Positions 33,103-41,102 of a stretch of DNA of 64,000 nucleotides are shown here, piece after piece. Below the pieces are notes generated by a model, which was not told the origin of the DNA, did no database searches, and saw only the letters and a list, made by a program, of their open reading frames with translations. Position 1 is the stretch's first letter; every line of letters begins with the position of its first letter. Where the stretch lies: the NCBI RefSeq assembly GCF_003347595.2, contig NZ_QCZK02000049.1, positions 124,001-188,000 on the forward strand, read 5' to 3'. The DNA comes from Botryobacter ruber (GTDB taxonomy: Bacteria; Bacteroidota; Bacteroidia; Cytophagales; Hymenobacteraceae). The translations under genes were made by a program, and so were the position numbers.

Positions 33103-34512
33103 TTGTACGCTATAGTAGATATCGAGACCACCGGCAGCCAGCCAGCCCAGGATAGAATAACAGAGATCGCTATATTTATCCATGACGGGCAGCAGATCGT
33201 GGACCAGTATTCCACGCTCATCAACCCGCAGCGGCCTATCCCTTATTTTATCACGCAACTCACCGGCATCTCCGACGAAATGGTGCAGGATGCGCCCAAA
33301 TTTTACGAGGTGGCCAAAGAGATTGTGCAGTTTACCGAAGGGAAAATATTTGTAGCCCATAACGTACGTTTCGACTATTCCTTCCTGAAAAAAGAATTTG
33401 CCGACCTCGGTTTTACCTACCAGCGCAAGACCCTCTGCACCGTGCGCCTGAGCCGTTCCCTTATTCCGGGCCTTCCCTCCTACAGCCTGGGCAAGCTCTG
33501 TAAAAGCATCAACATCGACCTGCAACAACGCCACCGCGCCATTGGCGATGCCGAAGCAACCGCAAAACTCTTCGACAAGCTGATCAAAATAAACCGGCCT
33601 GTGATAGATGGCGCCCTGCACGCGGCAGAGCCAACGCCGGAGCTGAAGAAGGAAATTAAAACGTCGCTGCTGCCGCCCAGCATCAGCAAAGAGCTGGTTG
33701 AGTCGCTGCCTACGCAGCCGGGGGTGTACTACTTTCATAACGAGGCGGGCGAGGTTATTTATGTGGGCAAGAGCATCAACATCCGCAAGCGCATTGTGCA
33801 GCACTTCAACATCGACTACAAGAGCCGCAAATCGCTGGAGTTTAAAAACAGCATTGCCGATATTACCTATGAGCTGATGGGCAACGAGCTGGTGGCGCTG
33901 CTGTTCGAATCGGCGGAAATCAAACGCCTGAAGCCCCACTACAACCGGCAGCAGCGCCGCAGCGTGTTCAATACCGGCATTTATGTGTACGAAGACGGCA
34001 ACGGCTACAAGCGGCTGACGTTTGGCAGCATCAACAAAGCCGATAATGCCAACTTAACACCGGTCATAGCACTTACCAATCACTACAAAGCCAAGGGTTT
34101 CCTGTTTCATAAAGTGGCCAAATACAACCTCTGCCAGAAGCTCTGCGACCTGTACAAAACCAACGGGGCCTGCTTCGATTACCAGGTTCACCAGTGCAAC
34201 GGCGCCTGCATTGGCAAAGAAGACCCCGAAACCTATAATGCCCGTGTAAACGAAGCCCTCGAATCGTTTGCTTACGAGCACGACAGCTTCGTGATTGTGG
34301 GCGAAGGACGACATCAGAACGAGCGATCGGTGGTGGTGGTGCAGAATGGCATGTACCAGGGGTTTGGTTTTGTAGACGAAACCTTCGCAGCACAGGGTAT
34401 CGGCGATTTTATTGGAGCCGTTAAGCGCTACAACGACAACAAAGACATTCAGCAGATCATCCGGGGCTACATGCGCGGCAAGCACAAGGATAAGGTGCTG
34501 GTTTTTGAGTAG
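33103..34512 (+). CDS. Exonuclease plus GIY-YIG nuclease fusion (DnaQ/UvrC-N)
   Basis: 469 residues, start TTG 33103 because a stop lies 21 bp upstream in frame and DIETTG follows within four residues. The N-terminal DEDDh 3'-5' exonuclease has IVDIETTG, LTGISDEMVQDAP, HNVRFDYSFLKKEF and RAIGDAEATAKLF (about 3-150). A GIY-YIG domain follows (PGVYYFHNEAGEVIYVGKS at about 205-223, with RKRIVQHF and ESAEIKRLKPHYN). The C-terminal ~170 residues contain Cys pairs (NLCQKLCDLY, CFDYQVHQCNGACIG). It resembles a Pol III epsilon/Cho-type repair nuclease; the substrate is not known. Confidence 0.9.
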   Translation: MYAIVDIETTGSQPAQDRITEIAIFIHDGQQIVDQYSTLINPQRPIPYFITQLTGISDEMVQDAPKFYEVAKEIVQFTEGKIFVAHNVRFDYSFLKKEFADLGFTYQRKTLCTVRLSRSLIPGLPSYSLGKLCKSINIDLQQRHRAIGDAEATAKLFDKLIKINRPVIDGALHAAEPTPELKKEIKTSLLPPSISKELVESLPTQPGVYYFHNEAGEVIYVGKSINIRKRIVQHFNIDYKSRKSLEFKNSIADITYELMGNELVALLFESAEIKRLKPHYNRQQRRSVFNTGIYVYEDGNGYKRLTFGSINKADNANLTPVIALTNHYKAKGFLFHKVAKYNLCQKLCDLYKTNGACFDYQVHQCNGACIGKEDPETYNARVNEALESFAYEHDSFVIVGEGRHQNERSVVVVQNGMYQGFGFVDETFAAQGIGDFIGAVKRYNDNKDIQQIIRGYMRGKHKDKVLVFE

Positions 34513-34522
34513 GGAACAGCCT

Positions 34523-34551
34523 TCTGCCCCTGCCACCATAGCCACTGCTGA
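34523..34551 (-). repeat. Dispersed repeat after the exonuclease gene
   Basis: The minus strand reads AGCAGTGGCTATGGTGGCAG then GGGCAGA, 11 bp beyond the stop codon. Confidence 0.75.
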
Positions 34552-34749
34552 TTTCCCCTGAAAAATTGCCTGTTGACAGGCAGTAAAAATTGAAATTGTG
34601 CAATCGATTTCCCGTTTAACTGTAAAAATCACAACATAAAAAATGAGATAAATTTTCCGGTAAGTACTTTTAAATTACGTTAATTCGGGGTAGTATTGAA
34701 TAATATACCAACCTGACTACTTAATTTAAACTTTAATTATTTAAAAACA

Positions 34750-35829
34750 GTGAGCGAAACAACAACCAAATTCAGACCTGGTGTACTTTTCGGCGATGAA
34801 GTAACAGAGCTATTCAAGTACGCAAACGAAAATAACTTTGCGCTTCCGGCTGTAAATGTTATCGGAACCAACTCTGTGAATGCAGTTTTAGAAACAGCCA
34901 AAGCTGTTAATTCCCCGGTTATCATCCAGTTCTCGCACAGCGGCGCCCAGTTTTATGCCGGTAAAGGCTTAGCAAACGATGCGCAGAAGTCTGCCATTGC
35001 CGGTGCTATTGCCGGTGCACACCACGTACACATTATGGCAGAGGCCTATGGCGTACCGGTTATCCTGCATACCGACCATGCCGCTAAAAAACTGCTCCCA
35101 TGGATCGACGGTTTACTGGATGCCGGTGAGAAGTATTTTGAGCAAAACGGCAAGCCGCTTTTCAGCTCGCACATGCTCGATTTATCGGAAGAGCAGATTC
35201 ATGAGAACGTGGAAACCTGCGCCAGCTACCTCAAGCGTATGGATAAGCTGGGCATGACCGTGGAGATCGAGCTTGGCGTAACAGGCGGCGAAGAAGATGG
35301 CGTGGATAACACCGGTGTCGACAGCTCCCGTTTGTATACCCAACCTGAAGAAGTTGCTTTTGCTTACGAAGAACTGAACAAAGTGAGCAGCCGCTTCACC
35401 ATTGCTGCTGCCTTTGGCAACGTGCACGGCGTGTATAAGCCAGGTAACGTAGAGCTTCGCCCCGACATCCTGAAAAACTCGCAGGACTTCATTCAGCAGA
35501 AATATGGCACAGGCCCTAACCCTGTTCATTTCGTGTTCCATGGCGGATCCGGTTCTGAGAAGCACCAGATCACGGAGGCGATCGAGTATGGCGCCATCAA
35601 AATGAACATCGATACCGATATGCAGTGGGCCTTTACCGAGGGCATCCGGGATTACATGACAAATAAAAAAGATTACCTGCAGGCACAGATTGGCAACCCC
35701 GAAGGCGAAGATGTTCCGAACAAGAAACATTACGATCCGCGGGTGTGGCTGCGTGAAGGTGAAAAAACGTTCATCGAGCGTCTGAAGGAAGCTTTCAAAG
35801 ATCTGAATGCGATCAATAGAAATGCTTAA
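34750..35829 (+). CDS. fbaA: Class II fructose-bisphosphate aldolase
   Basis: 359 residues, exactly the class IIA (E. coli FbaA) length; start GTG 34750. Zinc and substrate motifs are ALPAVNVIGTNSVNAVLETA, VPVILHTDHAAKKLLPWIDG, TVEIELGVTGGEEDGVDN, AAFGNVHGVYKPGN (His), HFVFHGGSGS and KMNIDTDMQWAF. It cleaves fructose-1,6-bisphosphate to two triose phosphates. It stands alone with a strong terminator and converges on pfkB, whose product would make its substrate. A weak -7-like TAGTATTG lies at 34691. Confidence 0.96.
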   Translation: MSETTTKFRPGVLFGDEVTELFKYANENNFALPAVNVIGTNSVNAVLETAKAVNSPVIIQFSHSGAQFYAGKGLANDAQKSAIAGAIAGAHHVHIMAEAYGVPVILHTDHAAKKLLPWIDGLLDAGEKYFEQNGKPLFSSHMLDLSEEQIHENVETCASYLKRMDKLGMTVEIELGVTGGEEDGVDNTGVDSSRLYTQPEEVAFAYEELNKVSSRFTIAAAFGNVHGVYKPGNVELRPDILKNSQDFIQQKYGTGPNPVHFVFHGGSGSEKHQITEAIEYGAIKMNIDTDMQWAFTEGIRDYMTNKKDYLQAQIGNPEGEDVPNKKHYDPRVWLREGEKTFIERLKEAFKDLNAINRNA

Positions 35830-35845
35830 TTCCGTTTCAGATAAA

Positions 35846-35885
35846 CAACAAAAAAGGTGAAGTTTGCGCTTCACCTTTTTTGTTG
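35846..35885. terminator. Strong bidirectional terminator between fba and pfkB
   Basis: A 17-bp perfect stem (CAACAAAAAAGGTGAAG, 35846-35862, with 35869-35885) has a 6-nt loop and T-runs on both sides. Confidence 0.92.
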
Positions 35886-35898
35886 TTGGTCCTCTTCC

Positions 35899-35930
35899 GG
35901 AGCAGCGGCTGTGGTGGCTGGTGCAGCAGA
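35899..35930 (+). repeat. Full-length dispersed repeat, left arm of an inverted pair
   Basis: GGAGCAGCGGCTGTGG then TGGCTGGTGCAGCAGA, 32 bp. It lies 13 bp after the terminator. Confidence 0.85.
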
Positions 35931-35953
35931 CTTTTTTGGACTTTACTACACGT

Positions 35954-35985
35954 TACTGCTGCTGCCACCATTGCCTTTCCTGCTA
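35954..35985 (-). repeat. Dispersed repeat, right arm of an inverted pair
   Basis: The minus strand reads TAGCAGGAAAGGCAATGG then TGGCAGCAGCAGTA. It is 23 bp from the copy at 35899, head-to-head, and 11 bp before the pfkB stop. Confidence 0.75.
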
Positions 35986-35996
35986 CACCAGGTTCC

Positions 35997-36965
35997 TTAA
36001 CTTTGTTTTGCGTAAGTTGTCTGGGCAAAACCGTTGTGCTCCTTGAGCCACTTAAAGATATCTTCGGTATCTTCTTTGGTACAGAGCTCCGAACCGGGTG
36101 TCATGGTGCAGGCGGTACCTGCCGCCACGCCATAGCGCACCACATCCAACAGGCTGCAGCCTTTGATCAGGCTAAGCACCATACCGGCTACCATACTGTC
36201 GCCAGCGCCAACTGCACTTTGCATTTTTACGGTTGGCGATACCACGTAGTGAATTCCTTCTTTGGTGGCCAGCATGGCGCCACGCGGCCCCAGCGACACG
36301 ACCAGTACTTCGCATTTGCCTTCGTCCAATACCTTTCGGGCAATCTTCTCCTGCTCCATCGCCGTAATCTCCTCCTTCCCGGCAAGCGCGGCAAGTTCGC
36401 CCAGGTTGGGCTTGAGCAGGTAAACGCCTTCACCGGCTGCTTTCATCAGGGCATCGCCCGAGGTATCTACCACCAGCTTAAAGCCACGCTTATGCGCAAT
36501 TACGGCCAGCTGGTAATAAAAATCGTCGGGTACGCCGGGCGGTAAGCTGCCACTGGCCACCACATACTCCGGCAGTTCCTCGGCCTGCTCGAGTTTGGTC
36601 AGAAACTGCTTCCATTCAGCTTCTGAAGTCTGGGGACCGGGCATTCCAAAGCGGTACTGGTTGGTGGTGGATGTTTCGAAGATCATCAGGTTTTCGCGTG
36701 TCCAGTTTTTTGCTTTTGCAGCCCAGAATTCAACGCCTTCATCCCGCAGCAGCTCTTCCAGCCGCTCCCCGGATGGCCCGCCGGATAAAAACCAGGCACA
36801 GGAGTGTCCGCCTAACTTATGAATGGCTCTTGATACGTTAATGCCGCCGCCGCCGGGTTCGAATTTCGGCACATCACAACGCAGCTTTTTTTCGGGCTGC
36901 ACCTGAAATATGCTTGTGCTTTTATCCAGGGCGGGGTTCAAGGTGATGGTTACAATTTTTTGCAT
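35997..36965 (-). CDS. pfkB: PfkB-family phosphofructokinase
   Basis: 322 residues. The PfkB family signature 2 is near the C-terminus (AVGAGDSMVAGMVLSLIKG, catalytic Asp in GAGD at about 253). Signature 1 is GGGGINVSRAIHKLGG at about 38-53, and the start is VTITLNPALDKSTSI as in PfkB and FruK. It probably phosphorylates fructose-6-phosphate; 1-phosphofructokinase or tagatose-6-phosphate kinase remain possible. No PTS genes are nearby, which favours fructose-6-phosphate. It converges on fbaA. Two more genes of the same route, GH65 and beta-phosphoglucomutase, lie just upstream. Confidence 0.9.
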   Translation of the reverse strand: MQKIVTITLNPALDKSTSIFQVQPEKKLRCDVPKFEPGGGGINVSRAIHKLGGHSCAWFLSGGPSGERLEELLRDEGVEFWAAKAKNWTRENLMIFETSTTNQYRFGMPGPQTSEAEWKQFLTKLEQAEELPEYVVASGSLPPGVPDDFYYQLAVIAHKRGFKLVVDTSGDALMKAAGEGVYLLKPNLGELAALAGKEEITAMEQEKIARKVLDEGKCEVLVVSLGPRGAMLATKEGIHYVVSPTVKMQSAVGAGDSMVAGMVLSLIKGCSLLDVVRYGVAAGTACTMTPGSELCTKEDTEDIFKWLKEHNGFAQTTYAKQS

Positions 36966-37077
36966 CTGTTCGCAGGGTTACAAGGTTTATGTTCAGAAAC
37001 TACCGGTGTAAACAAGGTTATTTGCTCTTTGCCTGCCGCTCAAAAAGTAAATTTAAAAACGGCCGTACCGGCAGGTA

Positions 37078-39486
37078 TTATTTTTTTGTGATATCAAATT
37101 CGCGCTGATCTCCCGTCCGGAAGGTGTACACTTCGCCTTTCACACCAATCTGGACCTCCGTCGAAAAGCCTCTGTCGAGGCTGAGGATAAGGTTATGGTG
37201 CGTAAGCCGCAGCGACAGCCAGTGGCCCCGGTAGCGGAGGTTCAGCTTGATAAAGCTAATTTCTTCGGGCAGCACCGGGTTTAGCCATAATACGTCGTCA
37301 CGGATTTCCAGGCCAATGTAACCGCGCTGCACCAGGTCTATCGTACCGGCCATGGCACCCAGGTGAATACCTTCCTGCGTGGTGCCGCCCTGTACATCTT
37401 CTATATCGCTCAGCAACGCAACTTTAAAGTTAGACCAGGAACGTTTCCGGTCCGAACGGGCCAGCACCCAGGAGTGCACAATCTTGCTCAGGGTAGAGCC
37501 GTTCGAGGTGCGGCTTTCGTAGTAGTCGATGTTAGCGGGTATGTCGGCTGCTTTAAACGCATAGCCCAGCCGCTCGAACAAAGCCAGCAGTTCTTCCGAA
37601 GAAAACAAGTAGAAGAGCATAATCACATCGGCCTGCTTGCTGGCTTTGTACTTGTTTACGTTATCGCCTTCGCTTTCCAGGATGCGGTCCAGGCGCATCG
37701 ATTCGCCGTGTTGCTGCCTGTATTTTTCCCAGGCAAACTCCTGCAGCTCCTCGTAGCGGTCGAACTGCGCGATAATGCAGCTCTCGCCGATAAAGGGAAC
37801 GTACATGCGCCTGCTGATGTCGTGCCAGCGTTCCAGGTCCTCCTGGGTGATGTGCAGTTTCTCGTACAGTTCATTTAAACGGTCGGCATCCAGTACCTGA
37901 AAAATATTCAGGGCGCACTGAATTACCCAAACCGCCATTACGTTGGTGTAGGCATTGTTGTTGAGCCCGATGTCTGCTGAATCGGGATAGCCGGTATGGT
38001 ATTCGTCCGGCCCCACAATATGGCAGATCTCGTACCGGTTCCGTTCCGGGTTAAACGTGGCGATGGTAGACCAGAACTGGGCAATATCGAAGATGAGTTC
38101 AGCGCCATAAAAATTCAGGAACTCCTTGTCGGCTGTTGCCTGGTAATACTGCCACACGTTGTAACCAATGGCCGCATTGATGTGGCGCTGCAGGTAGGTG
38201 TTGTCCGGCAGCCAGTTGCCGGATTTGGGGTTCAGGTGAATGACCTGGCTTTCTTCGCGCCCGTTGCTTCCGCTTTGCCAGGGGAACATGGCTCCCCGAT
38301 AGCCGGCAACCTGGGCCATCTGCCTGGCTTCGGGCAGGCGGCGGTAACGGTACATGAGCAGTTCGCGGGTAATTTCGGGCAGGCGCAGGTTCAGGAATGG
38401 AAAAATAAACAGTTCGTCCCAGAAAATATGGCCCCGGTAAGCTTCGCCATGCAGCCCCCGGGCCGGAACGCCCACATCCAGGTCAACGGAATTGCCGGAA
38501 ACGGTTTGCAGCAGGTGGAAGATGTGCAGACGGAGCACTCCCTGTGCTTTGTTGCTGCTCGCCAGTTCCAGGTCGCATCTGTCCCAGAGGTGGCGCCAGG
38601 CGCTGCTATGCTCTTCCAGCAGTTGGGCAAAACTGCGCTGGCGCCCGATGTTGGTTCGTGCCTCCAGCAATACCTCCGATATGGCAAAATCGCGGGAGGT
38701 GTAAAGCATGACTACTTTTTCGATGCGTACAGCTTGTTGCTGCACGACTTGCAGCACCAGGTGCTGCGCCACAAAAGCGCTGCCTTCTGTTTTGATTTCG
38801 CGGTGAAAAGCCTGCTGTTCCGGTTGCACAAACACCTGCGTGCGCGCCACCTGCGCCATCCTGATGTTGGACTGCTTTGTTTCTACCAGCAGGTAGATGG
38901 TTTCGTCGTTGTGGCGGCCGGCTTCCAGGGGGTGCAAATGCCGGCTTTCCAGCTGCCTGTAGCGGGCCACGCCACAGTTGGCCACACGGCCATCCAGGGC
39001 CGAACAGATTTCTATTTCGCCGGACCAGTTAAGGGGGATAAGCTCCCACACCAGCGCCGCCACATGCGCATTGGCCATGCTTGCAAAACGGCGGCTGACC
39101 AGGGAGGTCTCACGGCCACTAGCATCCTTTACATGCAGGTGCCGGACCAGCAGCCCCTGCTGCATGTCCAGCTCCTGCCGGAAATTAATAACCTGCACCT
39201 TGTCCAGGCTGAACCAGTCTTCGCCGGGATGCCGGAAAGTAAGAGGCAGCCAGTTGGGCCAGTTGACGAGGTCTTCGTTCTCGATTTCTTTTCCGGCTAC
39301 CGTGGAGGTAAGGCGGTTGTAGCCGCCTGCCAGGTAGGTGCCCGGGTAATGTATGGCAGCGTCGGCAACGGCTTCCTCGGCTGCCCCGCGGGTTGCGAAG
39401 TAGCCGTTGCCCAGGGTACAGAGCGCTTCGCGCAGCGGCTGCTCTTCAGGCTTCCAGGTGTCGTATGTTATCTTCCATTCGGCCAT
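37078..39486 (-). CDS. GH65 family disaccharide phosphorylase (maltose/trehalose type)
   Basis: 802 residues, typical GH65 length. The N-terminus has PLREALCTLGNGYFATRGAAEEA. The (alpha/alpha)6 catalytic domain has GLHGEAYRGHIFWDELFIFPFL, YRGAMFPWQSGSNGREESQ, and the general acid Glu in HIVGPDEYHTGY (about residue 490). A C-terminal jelly-roll follows (IHLGAMAGTIDLVQRGYIG). GH65 enzymes phosphorolyse maltose, trehalose, kojibiose or trehalose-6-phosphate to beta-glucose-1-phosphate. beta-Phosphoglucomutase two genes upstream uses exactly that product. otsB ends 9 bp upstream. The specificity cannot be read here; the otsB neighbour hints at trehalose metabolism. Confidence 0.93.
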   Translation of the reverse strand: MAEWKITYDTWKPEEQPLREALCTLGNGYFATRGAAEEAVADAAIHYPGTYLAGGYNRLTSTVAGKEIENEDLVNWPNWLPLTFRHPGEDWFSLDKVQVINFRQELDMQQGLLVRHLHVKDASGRETSLVSRRFASMANAHVAALVWELIPLNWSGEIEICSALDGRVANCGVARYRQLESRHLHPLEAGRHNDETIYLLVETKQSNIRMAQVARTQVFVQPEQQAFHREIKTEGSAFVAQHLVLQVVQQQAVRIEKVVMLYTSRDFAISEVLLEARTNIGRQRSFAQLLEEHSSAWRHLWDRCDLELASSNKAQGVLRLHIFHLLQTVSGNSVDLDVGVPARGLHGEAYRGHIFWDELFIFPFLNLRLPEITRELLMYRYRRLPEARQMAQVAGYRGAMFPWQSGSNGREESQVIHLNPKSGNWLPDNTYLQRHINAAIGYNVWQYYQATADKEFLNFYGAELIFDIAQFWSTIATFNPERNRYEICHIVGPDEYHTGYPDSADIGLNNNAYTNVMAVWVIQCALNIFQVLDADRLNELYEKLHITQEDLERWHDISRRMYVPFIGESCIIAQFDRYEELQEFAWEKYRQQHGESMRLDRILESEGDNVNKYKASKQADVIMLFYLFSSEELLALFERLGYAFKAADIPANIDYYESRTSNGSTLSKIVHSWVLARSDRKRSWSNFKVALLSDIEDVQGGTTQEGIHLGAMAGTIDLVQRGYIGLEIRDDVLWLNPVLPEEISFIKLNLRYRGHWLSLRLTHHNLILSLDRGFSTEVQIGVKGEVYTFRTGDQREFDITKK

Positions 39487-39495
39487 CAGAATTAC

Positions 39496-40317
39496 TTAGA
39501 GCCTGCTGAGATCTTCCAGAAACCGGCGCACTTCGTCTACATCTTCCAGCCTGTATGCTGCTGCTGTCTGCTCGTCGTGCTCGCCAACCAGAATGCTGAT
39601 TCCCCTGCCCTGCAAGGTAGCAAATGCATCTTCGTCGGTTATGTCGTCGCCAATGTAGATGGGCATCGTCTTCTCCTGGTCCAGCCCCAGTTCCTCCATC
39701 AGCCACAGTACGGCTTTGCCTTTGTGCCAGTCCAGGTTAGGCTTAAGTTCGAGCACCTTTTTACCCAGCCCTTTTTTTAATTCAGGATGTCCTTCCAGTT
39801 CTTCATCAACCGCCTTCTTCACCAGGTCTACCTGCTCATCGGCCACATTGCGGTAATGCACGGCAATGGCATAGCGCTTTCGCTCCACCTGGGAGCCCGG
39901 TACATCTTTCAGGCGCTCTTTCAGGCTTAGCTCGGCTTTGTCCAGGGCCGGAACGGCCTCCCTGGCGCCTCCCGGCTCCGAAGCCATGCCACCCGGCCCC
40001 GTAATATCGAAGCCGTGCGAACCGGCAAAATAGAGCTCATCCATCTGCACCAGCCTGGCCACATTGGCACGGTCGCGGCCACTGACTACGGCCACAGGAT
40101 GCACTTTGGCCAGGTTCTGCAGCGCCTTACGCATCTCATCGGAAAGCAGGGCCTTGTCCGGGTCTTTCACAATCGGGCTCAGGCAACCGTCGTAATCCAG
40201 GAAAACGGCTGGTTCTTTGCCTTTCAGCTTTTCCAGCAGCTCGTCTTTTTTTGCCAGCGCTGACGGCAAATCGTGCGCATTTTGTTTCGTGATGTTTTTA
40301 TTTTCTGTTTGATTCAT
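39496..40317 (-). CDS. otsB: Trehalose-6-phosphate phosphatase (OtsB-like)
   Basis: 273 residues, HAD superfamily. Motif I is AVFLDYDGCLSPIVKDPDKA (catalytic Asp pair DYD). Motif II is VAVVSGRDRANVARLV. Family blocks YFAGSHGFDITGPGG, LELKPNLDWHKGKAVLWLMEELG and YIGDDITDEDAFATLQGRGISILVG follow. It removes phosphate from trehalose-6-phosphate. It lies between pgmB (3 bp gap) and the GH65 gene (9 bp gap), so the three are translationally close. No otsA is in the window, which leaves the source of trehalose-6-phosphate open; uptake or a distant otsA are both possible. Confidence 0.93.
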   Translation of the reverse strand: MNQTENKNITKQNAHDLPSALAKKDELLEKLKGKEPAVFLDYDGCLSPIVKDPDKALLSDEMRKALQNLAKVHPVAVVSGRDRANVARLVQMDELYFAGSHGFDITGPGGMASEPGGAREAVPALDKAELSLKERLKDVPGSQVERKRYAIAVHYRNVADEQVDLVKKAVDEELEGHPELKKGLGKKVLELKPNLDWHKGKAVLWLMEELGLDQEKTMPIYIGDDITDEDAFATLQGRGISILVGEHDEQTAAAYRLEDVDEVRRFLEDLSRL

Positions 40318-40320
40318 CAG

Positions 40321-41067
40321 TTAGGGGTTTGGGAAACGATTAATTACGACATCAGCCCCGCTGGCTTCCAGCGACTCTTTGTTAGTGCCACGGTCTACGC
40401 CTACTACCAGGGCAAAACCTGCAGCCTTTCCGGCTTCTATACCGGCCTGTGCATCTTCAAAAATGGCGGTTTCCTGCGGCGATACATTTAAACGTTTGGC
40501 AGCCTCCAGGAAAATGTCCGGTGCGGGTTTACCTTCGAGCTTTAACTCCGCCGACACTACTCCGTCTACGCGGGTATCGAATATTTTGTCTATTCTGGCA
40601 GAGCGCAGGATATCGTAGCTGTTTTTGCTGGACGAAATAACGGCTACCGGAAAACCTTTTCGCTTGTACTCCTGCAGGAAGTCCATGGTATCTTCAAAAA
40701 CCACTACTCCGTTCTGCCGCAGCATTTCCTGGAAATACAGGTTTTTAAGTTCGCCCAGTCCTACGACCGTTTCGGTTCCCGGTTCATCGCCCGGATTGCC
40801 TTCCGGAATGGTAATGTCCCGTGACTTCAGAAAATTGCGCACACCATCCAGACGCGGCATGCCGTCAACAAATTTGCGGTAATCTTCCTGCACGTCGAAT
40901 AATTCGTACTTTTTGCCATCCCGTTCGCCACGTTGTTTCAGGTAAGCATCGCACATTCTTTTCCAGGCTTCGGCATGTACTACAGCGGTTTTGGTAATCA
41001 CACCGTCCATGTCAAAAATAAGTGCCTTGATATTTTTCTCTTCAATGAGTTGGTTCAGGTTGCTCAT
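40321..41067 (-). CDS. pgmB: beta-Phosphoglucomutase (HAD family)
   Basis: 248 residues. HAD motif I is ALIFDMDGVITKTAVVHAEAWKRMCD (Asp nucleophile and acid/base). The cap domain contains YRKFVDGMPRLDGVRNFL. Motif II is VAVISSSKNS, motif III ELKLEGKPAPDIFLEAAKRL, and motif IV AIFEDAQAGIEAGKAAGFALVVGVDR. It converts beta-glucose-1-phosphate, the product of GH65 phosphorylases, to glucose-6-phosphate. It is first in a three-gene unit pgmB-otsB-GH65 with gaps of 3 and 9 bp. The P-type ATPase stop lies 35 bp upstream, so the unit may include it. Confidence 0.92.
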   Translation of the reverse strand: MSNLNQLIEEKNIKALIFDMDGVITKTAVVHAEAWKRMCDAYLKQRGERDGKKYELFDVQEDYRKFVDGMPRLDGVRNFLKSRDITIPEGNPGDEPGTETVVGLGELKNLYFQEMLRQNGVVVFEDTMDFLQEYKRKGFPVAVISSSKNSYDILRSARIDKIFDTRVDGVVSAELKLEGKPAPDIFLEAAKRLNVSPQETAIFEDAQAGIEAGKAAGFALVVGVDRGTNKESLEASGADVVINRFPNP

Positions 41068-41102
41068 ATACTGTGTTTGTTTGCTTTAATATCTGTGTTT
41101 TT

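Noticed and set aside
37996..39780. 594-aa open frame opposite the GH65 gene
   Set aside because: It crosses the GH65/otsB boundary, has no motifs and the real genes are well supported.
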